In this document: positions 34,101 to 46,100 of the stretch, in pieces
Position numbering within the stretch: position 1 is the first letter of the stretch
How the letters are laid out: every line of letters begins with the position of its first letter
From: Paracyclopina nana
Lineage: Eukaryota; Arthropoda; Copepoda; Cyclopoida; Cyclopettidae
Assembly: GCA_019096065.1 (NCBI GenBank)
Contig: JAGUCH010000003.1
Location: 6,758,001 to 6,822,000, forward strand
Direction of reading: 5' to 3'
Length of the DNA: 64,000 bases
The notes under the pieces: generated by a model
Told to the model about the DNA's origin: nothing
The model's database searches: none
What the model saw: only the letters and a program-made list of their open reading frames with translations
Position numbers and translations under genes: made by a program

Positions 34101-37100
34101 GTAAAGTTGAGCAATGATGAGTGGATCCGCACACTAGGCAGCGGTGGGGAAAGGCTGCACCGCAGTCAAATAAATGATCAAGCGCAGTGTCCAGCGTGAT
34201 GTTCTCCAGCTTTTGTTCTTCCACCAGCTGCATTATTTGGGCTTTGAGGTGCGGAGTGCAGTTTGCAAAGTCTACAGGACGGTACAGGGGCGGATTGCCT
34301 TGGAGTTTGATGATGTCATCTTCTTGATTGACAGTCTGAGATGCTGACGTGACATAGAGGAAAGCAGGTCCTGGTCTTGACGTTTTTACATCCATAAACT
34401 CGACATTGCCGAACGGTCGAGCATCTTTCAATTGTTTATTTGGCACGGAAGACAACTTTGGTTTGTCCTGGACCTGGTCCAGGAACATCAGCATCCACCT
34501 AGTGACATCTGCTGCGTCTGAGTAGGACAAATTGTCCATAGTGGCCACCGCTTCACGAATGAGGAATATTAGCGGCAGGACTGTTTCGTAGTGAAGAAAT
34601 CTCAGAGCTTCTTCCTCCCATTGATCATCAGGTTTGGAGTAGTTCAAGTTAGTGACAGCGATCAATGTTCGGCCTTGATGGATGACGGCCAATTTGTCGT
34701 CTAGCAGGTTGATCAAGTCTCTGGCCGACTTCTTATCATTTTTTCGCTCCGGCCTAACTGGTTCATAGATGATCGGCAGTGCTAGTTGGGTAGCCACGTA
34801 AGTGGCGCCTGTTTTGAGGTGTTGAAAATTCTCCCATGGTTGAGGATAAGCAATAGCTGCTCGGTTAGTGGCCTCACACAGATTTTTGGGTAGAATTCCC
34901 ACGCTTACTAAACACCTTTTTTCGTGCAGGATGTCAAACTGGTATTTTCTGACTGAGTCGGCCTCCAGCATTTTTATTATTTGGGGTGGGATCTGTACTC
35001 CTAGACACTTTTCTCCCAGGCCTCCTGACAGCACTCTGATGACTAGCATGACCCCATTAGTGGCCGCCAGAGACAAAAGGGTGAATGCTTCCTTGGGTGG
35101 TTGAGGCTGCGAGAAAACTGCGTTGCGGTAGGCATTCATTGACCATCCAGCGGCATGTATAGCCATGATTCTTGTGGCGGTCACGGTGGCAAAGAAGTCG
35201 TGTCTCTTTAATTGTTTTTCCACCTTTGGCCACTGTCCTGCCTGGTTGTACATGATGATCTTCCTGGGCCCATTTTCCGTCAAGTTGAAGGGTCCAACGC
35301 CAGCTCGACCGTCGATTCTGGCTTGGGCTAGAGGATAATATCCCATTTGGCGTGGCTCAACACTGCCGTGCGGCACGGGCGGGCCGGCAGTTGGGGCGAG
35401 AGGCAAGGTCATGGCACAAAATGGGTAAGCGCACGACTGCGCGGGAGGTTGGCCGTGGATTATGGCGAGGGCTAAAGGGCAATCCATTTCGTAGGAATGC
35501 CTCACGGTTGGGGCCAGTGGAGGGCCTATTAGTGGGACAGCGTCATAGCCTGGGTCAGCACGCAGTAGGAATGCGTGGGCTAAAGTTGGGTCGGGTCCAT
35601 AGACATCAGCTAATGCGTCAATGAGCCAGCCTCTCAGTTGACCCGCATCCTGGGTGGGGAATTGGGCGAGCAGGTTCCTCAAATCCATTTCGCCAGGCTC
35701 AAAGGGAGCTTTTGTTTCCTCCGGATCTCTTTCGACTAGGTAACGGTGTCGCTGGACGGCGATGGTGTTGAACAATGAGGAGTACTTCTTGAGTGACAGT
35801 ACTGCGTTACGTTGTTGTTCTTGGGAGGGTGGCGGCGGGGCAAACGCCACGCCGGTCACGGCCAGGCTGCTCGAATATCGGCCGAACAGCGAGGGGTGGC
35901 ACTGGAGCATTGTGGCAAGAACAGGTGCCGCTTCAGCGATGGCCCCCATTCTTTGAGCGTCATATTGCAGTGTGGTTAGTCGGCTGCTTGTTCGTTCAGC
36001 CTTCGACCTCGTGTCCATTGGCTGGGGATCCGCAAAATCCAGCTTGGATCCCAGGATTGCTTGACGTGCGTCGGTGTAGACCAACGCTAGAGCAACATAC
36101 TCCAGTTTTCTCAACTCTTCAATGTACCACGCTCTTGTGAATCCGTATTGTTCGGCGAATTTTGACGCGGTGATGACGAGCTGCGCATCCCTGGCCGTTC
36201 TTGGTTCATCCCGGAGTTGGTGTAGATAGTCAATCACTGCACAATCTGTGTCTTCCCAATCACTGCTGGGGCGAGAATACGCCAGTTTCTGCCCAGTTTG
36301 CTCTCTCAGTTGGGCTTCTTGAATGGCTTGTTGCCGCAACTGCTGGTTGACTGGACGCTTCTTTCGAAAGGATCTACCGCCAGGGGAAGGCCCGTCCTCC
36401 TGCTTGGTGTCAGTCGCGAAAATGACTCGCCTGCTAGAATCATCACAAACAAAATCAGCTGCTGCAGCTGCAGCCCGAGGGGGCGAGTCTTTTGACTTTT
36501 TTGTCGTCGGCTCGTCACGTTCGTCATAAGTTTTATTATACCTTTTATTCGAGCGGCTGCCGCTCGAATTGCCTGGTATCGATGCCATCGTGTGGTAAAA
36601 GGACTGTCCTTTTACTAAGACAATGATCGCACTCGCGACTTTTTTCTTCGAGTTGGAGCCGCAGCAACACGTGTGACTCTCAGCAATGTCCGTTATCGAC
36701 TGACGCGTTGGGGACGCTGAGACGCCGCTTATCTCTGACCAATGACCGCGCTTGTTTTGATGCTGCTCGCGGTGGGTCGACCAATCACGTATCGAGAAAG
36801 TGGACGGCAAGTGGAGCTCAGCCAGCGATTGGCGGAGGTATTTTCCGAGGGTGCCGAGAATGGCGGGCGCTCTCGTTGGTGATAAGGATTTTTGTCTCGA
36901 AGGTTCGATCGGGTCATTGACCAATTTGAATGAATGAGCGAGGTCAACGCCCGCGGTGGTCAATGTGACGTCACTCGGCTGCTCATTTGCGTGAGGAATG
37001 CTAGCATAGCCATTCGATTTTCTTCTTTCTCCTCTTTTCTTCGTTGCGCCCTTGTCTTCACTTGCAAGGGCACCACGTTGTCGAAAATTGTATTTCTGGG

Positions 37101-40100
37101 TTTTTTCTTCGGCGGTTTTGTAGTGGACATTGGCTGAATGGCATGCTCCTTCTTCCATTTTTTCTCGAACTTTTTCTCCACTTTTCTTTCCTCTTCTTTG
37201 ACTATGTCGGGGGTGACCACCAAGTCTTTGATCGGCTGCAGCTCTATTTCCCTCTCGGGTGGTGATGTGCGATTTTGAGCGAAATCCTCCTCGAACAGTT
37301 CGAGAGGAACTAAATTTGCAATTGGTCTTGACAATGTGTGCTTGGCTCGACTTTTTGAAGTCACTTGAATTTCGGCTCTTCGAGCCACACCATCCGCTCC
37401 TCTCGCTACACTCATGACTTTTCCATATCTCCAATCGCATCTCCTCTCCTTCGCATCGACCACCAGGACCATTTGTCCTGGTTGTAGCTCTTTTTGGAAA
37501 ATTCTCCACTTGGGTAAACGGTGAACTTGGAAAAGCAGTTGAGGCAGCCACTCGGCCCACAGGTCTTGCAGGAACTTTTCGATAATTCCAAATCTGACTG
37601 ATGCTTTGTCTATCTGGTCGGGAAAGGCCACCGGCAGCAACTCTCCCGGCGGCCCCAAAGTTAAAAAATGAGCTGGCGTCAAAATTTCTCCTCTCACTTC
37701 TCCTATAGGTCTGCTATTCACTAAAGAGGCTGCTCTCGCTGTCAGGGTGTAAAATTCGTCCAAGGAGAAGGAGTATCGTCGATACTGCTTATAGTAGTAT
37801 TTTTTCCACAGCCGGACCCCGGACTCAGCCAGTCCATTGAAGTGGGGGCCGTAGGGGGGGGAAAAAGTCCAATCCCTCACTCCTACATCCAGAGCCCACT
37901 TCCGCAGATAACCCCAGTCAAACTTCTCCAGCTGCTGGAGAAGATCGTCGTGGCGTTCATCGCCCCAGATAGTTGCCATCGTGCTTGGGAGCCCTGGTCC
38001 ATTATCCGACCGGATAGTCTTTGGCACTCCTCTGACGGCTATCACTCGTTGCAATGCATTGGCTACATGTTCGGTTTTCATGGATTCAGTCACTTCCGCG
38101 TGCACGGCATGGGTGTCTTGACATACAGCTATAAGTACATGGCGCTTGGCACTTGACCGGCCCACCTTGACGTTGAAAGGGCCTGTGAAGTCGATGGCCA
38201 TGTGTTTGAAAGGAAGTACGTCTTTGTAAGTGATAGCTGTGGCCGGCAGGGGGGCCATCTGGGGAACTAGAGGTACTCGAGTCTTCTTTTGACAGGTTAA
38301 GCATTCGTCAATTACTCGCTTGGCTAAATGCGAGCCTTGCATTATCCAGTATCGGTCTCTGGCTCTGTTCATCAAGGTTTTATGCCCTTTTTCATGATCG
38401 TGTTCCCTGTGTAGGGCTTTTAGGATTGAGTAGGCCAATGTAGTAGGTGGAATTACTAATCTGGCTCTCTGCAACATTGGCATGGCCAGCTCCGACGTCC
38501 GGCCCAGGGTCCGGAGCTCCCCGTAAGGCCCGATGGTGAGCCTGAGGCCGGATAGTTTCGACTTGGGTGGGAATTTTCCCTCTTTTCTTAGGTGCTTCAA
38601 TTCATCGGCATAGTGGATTAGCTGCTCTTTAAGGACCAATCTCGCTTCCGCCACAGCCACCATTGGAGCGTCGTGCCTAGCTTCGGCTGCATTCGCCGGA
38701 TTTTCTTTGCTCATAGCGTTTTCCTTCTTCCAGTCGTCGTATTTTTCTGGCGATGGCAGGGACTTGTGCTTGGCCACGAAGGCTTTAAGCTTGGAGGCGT
38801 AGAGGATCATCCATCCCAGCACTCTAACACTTTTTCGGTAGTTTCCATTGAAAGAGTCGTGCCCCACTGGCCACACACGGCTCAGCTCTTCATCCCACCG
38901 GGTTAGAAAGGGCGAGATGACTTCGATCAACGGGCTGTTTTCGGGGCCTGCTTCCACCTCCGCTGCGGAGGTGGCCATGGCCAACTTGTATTCTAGGGAC
39001 GAGGTGGATTTGACGTATTCATCTTCCTCGAACAAATGGGGCTGAGGATAATTCTCTTCCGGGCCAGCCAACCAGCCTGGGCCATGCCTCCACAACTCAT
39101 TGGCCTTCAACTCAGCTACTGAAAGGCCTTTTGTGGGATGGTCTGCCGGATTATCCTTAGATTTGACATGTCTCCACAGGTTGCCTCTTGTCATTCGTTG
39201 AATTTGACTGACTCGATTTCCCACGAAGGTCTTCCACGCCCTCCCTGATTTTGCCAGCCAACTTAGCACGCACGTGGAGTCAGTGAAATAGTGTATGGCT
39301 GCTAGTTTCCATCCTAGTCTGCCCACTTTTCTTGATAGCCTGGAGCCCAATGTGGCTCCCAGTAGCTCGAGCTCCGGAATCGATCTCCGTTCCGACAAGG
39401 GAGCCAACCTCTTCTTGGAGGCCAGTAGGTGGCAATACACCCTGCCATCATTTGCCTCGGTTTTTAAGTATGCTACACACGCGTAAGCTACTTCGGAAGC
39501 ATCGGAGAAGACTATCAGCGTGATTCTGGCCACTCCCTTCGGCCTCACACATCTGGGGAAGCTTACTTCGTTGAGAGACTTCAAATCTTCCAGCGCCTTT
39601 TTCCAGGCTTGGATTACTGCCAACAAATCTGGATGTCCCGCTTTTTCCAGTGGGGTGTCCCAATCAATGTTCAACACCGTTCTTAGGGCGCACACCTGTT
39701 GCATGGCTAGCCTTGGGGCCAAAGTGACGGGATCCAATAGTCCCAATGGATCATAAATCTTGGCGGCGGCCGAAGCAAAAGTGCTCAATGTGACCTCACT
39801 GTTGAGATATAGATTCACGTCTGGGACCGCAAACTTGAACACATCTTCTTTCAGGTCCAACACCATGCCAAGGAGTTTCTCCTCGGCTGCCGAGGAGCTT
39901 TTCTTTAAGTCTTGCGTGAGGCCGTCCAACGGTATGGTCTTGTTACTCATCCACTTCATCAGTGGCAGGCATGCCTCTTCCATGATGTGGTTGCATTGCT
40001 CCACAATCAGCTTGGCCTCTTCTTCTGTCTCAGCTCCGGTCAGCAGATCGTCCATGTAGGTGTCTCTGAGGATGGCCTCCGCCCCCAGGGGGTGGGAGAG

Positions 40101-43100
40101 CAAGAACTTCTTTGCGTGTTCTCTCACTCCATACAAGGCCATGCACGGAGACGAGGCTGCTCCAAAAACTAACGAGATGGCTTCATAGTATTCCCCGTCC
40201 CAGATGAACCTGAAGAATTGGCGGTCTTCTTCCTGCAGCAGGAACTGCAAATACATCTTTTTGACGTCTGCGCCCACAATGATAGGTTTTTCTCTAAGTC
40301 TTAACAAAACTTCCAGCAGATCGTTCAACAGATTTGGCCCTGGTAGCATTGTATCATTTAGACTTTTTCCCTGTGAGAAGCGACGAGCACAGTCGTACAC
40401 TACCCTTACAGGGGTACTGGGCTTATCCAGCCTTGAGACAGTGAGGCCGGGCAAATAGAATCCGACATTTAAGTTGTCCTTGCTTGGATCCAGCTTCCGG
40501 ATGAAGCCATTCTGCAGATTGTTGGCTATTTCTTGGCTGGCCGTCTGGAATACTTGCGGCATTTTCTCTTTGAGCCTAGCCTCAAATTTGGCTTCCATCC
40601 TCTCCCTTTTTCCACATCACTGGGATCACATACCTTTTGTTGGGTAGTTGTTTGACTCCTGCCTCCAAAATGCTGAGTGCATATTTTTCTTCTGGTGTGG
40701 TGGGTTTTGAGTCTTCTTGTTCTTCTTCCACTCCTATTCCTATGGCCTCCAGCGACCACATGTTTTCCAAGGCTTTTATAGGGTCGCCAAAAGTGATGGG
40801 AACTGCCGATGTAGCGTAACAGTGTATGATTTCTTCGTCACCATTAGTTTTTTCTTTTTGGGTGCCGACTTTGGCCGCTTCGACTTTAGCCTCTTTCCCC
40901 CCCCCATTTTTGCCATCAACCTCGACTGTCGAGGTTGTGGCACAAACTGTTTTTGGGTCGGAATACATGACCACATGGCCCAATTTGGTTTTCATTACAA
41001 ATGGTTGGCCTGGTGTTTGTTGTTTCGTATCCGTGATCCAGTCATAGTTTTGTATTCCTAAAAGCATGTGGACTTTTTGGGTTGTAAACTTTGGGAATTC
41101 GTATTTGGCTAGCGTTGGGAATTTTTCCAAGAGTTCGGCCATTGGGGGGATTTCAAAGTCGTCAACTATTTTGTCGACAGTGTACACGGATATGAGTTGT
41201 TGATCGTTCGAGATAGTGGACTTTAAGATGGCTTGAGCTTTTGCCGATTTAATTCTCTTTGTGCTATTTAAGGAGCGAACCCCACTTCTGCTTTTTCGGA
41301 TAGTCTAAGCTTAACATCTACTAAGAGATGGCATTTCCACAACATAAATTTTTTCTTAGAAATATGGCGCGTAAATGGCGATTACCATCATTGTACAAGT
41401 ACTTGATTACGTTGTTGAATCATTTGTAGCGGTTTTCCGTGACATTTAGTTAACAGTTGTGTAGTAGCCGTGTGAGACTTTTGTAAAAAGTGTTCGTGAA
41501 TGCCAACTTATGTTGTAATGTTTCATTACAACATAAACTCTACATGATGCTGCTGTACACGACTTAACGCATATTTACTATAAAGTGAATTAACATTTTT
41601 TCTCTTTCTCTTTGCAGGATTGCCCTTGTTGTCAATTTTATGAGTGATATATTTGATTTAATGTACATATCAGATCTTTATTACCTTAATATCATTGTTA
41701 TACACAAATAATAATGCCAAAAGAAATTGCATGTTATTCTTAGACAAAGAAAAAATCGAAGGGGACGCTAATGATGACTTGCTCGTCAATTGTGGCTTTG
41801 CCAATAACACTTGATTTTGGCACAACGTGAATAGTGCTTGGCAAATTGTGCACGGTTCTGACGCCAACAGCATCCCAGTTCAAATTGAAGATGTGCGCTG
41901 TGGAGAATCGAGTTGTGCAAAACCTTTTGCACACATACTTGTCATCTTCAATTGACTGGATTTCATAGAAGTTTCCATCTCGTGTATAGATCAAATTATC
42001 CGAGTATCGCATGCTCTCCTTTTCAGCGAAGCGAATGACATTGCCGCAATTGTGTCTTCGGATATTGTAGGCAGTCAGTATTTCGATGACTTGCTTAGAA
42101 AAGGAACATGTATTCGGCTTTACGACTTTTTTGAGAATGCTGAAGTTTCCCTCAAATTGAAGTGCCGATAAATCTGGAAGCGGCGCGATTTCTCTGATGT
42201 CGACAATGTGGCTGAAATTATGAAAATTCCAAGTGCACTCTTCAGCATCAAAGCCAAGTTCATAACTCCTGTACAAGTGTCCAATGAGTATAGTGAACGA
42301 AACTTGCGTCTCAACAAGCTCACGCCATTTTTCATTATCGAACATGGCACATCGAGCAATGTAGGCAAAAAGTAGCCAAGACACTTGTTGGTTTTTTGAA
42401 GCCAGATCACTTGAGGACATGATGTCAACCACTGCTAAGAAGCCAATGGCAAGAATGGAGAAGTATTCTTGTGATTTGTAGAACACATGAGAGCGGATCA
42501 TAGAGCGATTGAGACGTCCAAATTCTCTCGGCATTTTGATGTCCATCCATCTCGTGTCAAACCTTGTCATCAAGCTTGTTTGTTGGGCCGAGAGACGTTT
42601 TCCTTGGTTTCCCCTGATATTGAAAATCAACTTAATGAATTTCTTACAAACTCCACCGATCATGTGCATAGGATCACATGTAAACGCCTTAAACATGTCA
42701 AAATAAGGTAGATCGAGCAGTGGCGAAACACCAGTCATTCCACACAATTCGTCAACTGGAATGTTTTCAATTCCCTCGTCCTTAATTCTTTGTGCCATTG
42801 ACCGCCACCACTCATTTGTTCTTTTCTTCAACTTGTCATTGAGTGTCCAGCTTGGAAAGATGACTTTGTTGCCCGGTTTTTCTCCTTTCGTCAGACAGAA
42901 CTCACAGCTATAGTACCCCGCAAAAGTTTTCAAGGACTTCAGTGCTGCACGCATTGGGCCATCGGCAATCACTCTTCGAATGAAAATACCAGCCACGGAC
43001 AGATCCTTCATGAGCCTTTCCATGACATTAGTACACGTCATTTTGGCACCACGAGTGTGCACATGCATGGCATAAACATAGATATTTTTGCAATGCGGAA

Positions 43101-46100
43101 ATCTCAAGCAGGTACAATCAGTTTTGGCTTCAGTACTCTTGCTCACAGGTAGTCCATCCATAAAGATGTCAACCATGTCCTGGCCTTTTAATGGGCCTTG
43201 AAATCCCATGCGACCATGAGTACTTTGCGAATGCTCTATAATGTCATTGATGTTGCAGTACGTGAACTCTGAAATCTTCTCAAACTTTGCAGCCGGATAT
43301 TTTTTGCGAGGGAATCTGACATTCTTCTTGTCCACGATTACTTCTCCAGTCTTCTTGTTCCTAATCTCATAGTCCATCAAGACTTTAGGTTTGCGGCCGA
43401 GCCATTTCTTTTTGCATGATTCAAGACCACGCATTTTGACATCGCGAAACACCTTTTCACGAGCTCTGAAAAGGTCGTAAATCATTTTTTCGGCGGTCTT
43501 ATTGCAAAACGTTTTCCTCATGACAGTTGCAAAGATTTCAACAAAGCTCCTTGTCTGAGCTTCAACGCTTCCTAGCTCCTTTTCCTTAGTGAAGTATTCA
43601 ATGAAGGATGAGTACTTCATGGGGACAGCTTCGCCATCAGTGTTCTCACCAGCATTCACTTGTTCACTGTTGTCATCTTCCTCATTGCCAGCAGAAGCTT
43701 CAACTTCAGTTGCCTCATCAACATCGCTGTTATCACTGTTTCTGTCGTCCTCTTCAGTCCTGTTAAACTCGTTCAAGCGCCAATCGAAGCTCTCCACCTC
43801 ATCTTCGTCATCTGAGGGGCAGACACCCATGACTAACTTCCTTAAGAAATGTCCAGGATTACTTTGAAACTCCTGATAAATGCGCTTAGCAACATCAGCT
43901 TCAGTTTCGGGAGCGTCAAACGGATCTTGTGAGTCAAACTGGACAATGTCAATGTCGCTATCTTCCGAGTCGATCATTTGCACGTCTTCCTGTTGCTGCT
44001 CAAATTGAGGTTGATCATTGACAATTGGAACAGAGATTCGCATGTCTCGACTACCACTTGGAATGTTGTTGTCGACAGCCAAATTCGCACTAATCACATT
44101 TTCACGTTGGACCGCAACTTGTGTCGGAACAACGAGATTAACAGGCCGGAAGCGAAAAGTGGGCGTTTTCTTTGGCGGCGCTTCTTTGACAGCTTGATCA
44201 CGGTTGTTATCAGTGATGTGTGAATCATCGTCCAAAAGACTATCAACGTCAAGCGCATCATTATTGATAGTCCCAATTTGCTCGTCACTTCTCGTTGCTG
44301 ACGATCTGTCCACATCTGCTTCATCATCTTCAGAAGAGTACTCGTCAGAAGCCTCAACAGCCATCGTTTCCTGTTCATCTATAATGCTTTGCAGCTCCTT
44401 GAAGCAGTCACTTATCAAATCTGAATTGTCGACAACAGGCGGACCACTGCAAAAGATATACGAATTTATAATAACAGGGCATTAAAAATCGAGAACGTAA
44501 GCATACCTTGCTGCCAAAGCTTGACTTTCCGGTGGATTTCGTGGGTTGGTATCAACTATTGCACGAATCAGATCAAGTTGTCGACGCACATTCTTTAACA
44601 CTTTTTTTCCTTGGCGACGACTTTTCAATGCTTCCCGATGGCTTTGCCCAGCCCGTGAATCTTTTTGGCGTCTCGGCATTACAAATGAGATGAAGACATC
44701 GATGCACAGACTCAAAACTCGCTCGTCGTTAAGTTTTTCAAAACTTTTCAATCGCCAACCCAGGTGAAAAATGCAAAACTGAGCAGCTGACACAGCTAGC
44801 TGTCAGCCAATAACATAGCGTGTAATAAACGGTGACAACCAATAAGAATGCACGGCACAACGAACGCTACAATTTTCCGCCAAATTTGTTATATGTTGTA
44901 AACACGACATTTTTAGTCGTGTTTAAGTTGTGAAGAAGTTGTCATTTAAGTCTTAACGCAGCTGACGAAAAAAGCGCAAAGTCATTCTTCCGCTTCCCTC
45001 TCAACAGGCGACGATTCAAAAAATTCGACAAATTGAGAAAACGAAAAAAAGAGGATTCGATGCCGCCCAAAGTGAGTAACCCGACGAAGCACGGGCCAGG
45101 GGTGTACGACCGCTTGATAATATGCGAATTTGAGGAGGATTCGCCCTTCAGTTTCATCGGCACCGCCATCGAGGATGTGAATGGCGTCCCCTGGATCGAT
45201 ACCATTTCCAAACATTTCAATCCACTGGAATGCATTCACACATTGCATCGTGGCCTTGAAATCACCGTTGTCGATGCATTCTTTAGCGAGAATCGGTCCT
45301 TTCGGGTTTTTGCCCGCGTCCAGAATGGTGAGTGCTAATTTACGTTTAAACAATTAGTCGACGAAAAAAGTAAAACATGTTCTTTTTAAGGTGTCCCTCA
45401 TCAAAAATTGCAAAAGATCATTGATGATCTTAACGAGGAAATTACCGCCGGAACATCAAATGACATGTTGACGGACTACCTTCGTTTGGTGGACTTGAAC
45501 TATGAGAAAGTTCAGACTGACTTCGAGTACCTGCCAAGGGCCAGCACTGCGGAGTATTTTGTCTTCAAGCGCCATGACCGAGTCAACACTAGGGACATGT
45601 TGAAGCGTGGGCCGTACATCACTGATGAATCTGGCGCTGAGAATGCCTCCAGCAAGGCTAACCAAGTTGTGCAGAAACCACTGCGCTCAGGAGCGAAGAC
45701 ATCGGCAGCACCGCCTGAACCTACTTCGCAAGAGGAAATCCAGGCAGTAGTAGAAGAGCCACCAACGGCAACAGATTCGCACACGCCTGGTGAAGTTGTC
45801 GAGACAATTTCTCTGGACACAACGACGGATTTGGCGACTATCCAAGAAGGATCCATTCTTGATCCAGATAATGTCATCCTGCAAATGTCGGAGCAAATCA
45901 GTAGTGCTCAGTCCGAGTCCGAGGAGCATCAAACATTGCAACGGTCTGATGCCATGACGCTCGAAACTGCTGAGATTCATTTCTCCAATGAGCAGCTTTT
46001 GAGAGCTTTGGATACTAGTCAGGATTCCACTGCAATGGAGGTGGTGTTTGAAGTGACCACGGTAAGATAATTACTTTATCAATTAGCACCTCTGATTCTT

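Noticed and set aside
36589-37560. Long N-terminal extension of the BEL ORF3 frame overlapping the integrase frame
   Set aside because: It has basic, low-complexity composition in a different phase over a region already coding for the conserved integrase tail. ORF3 most likely starts at ATG 36588.
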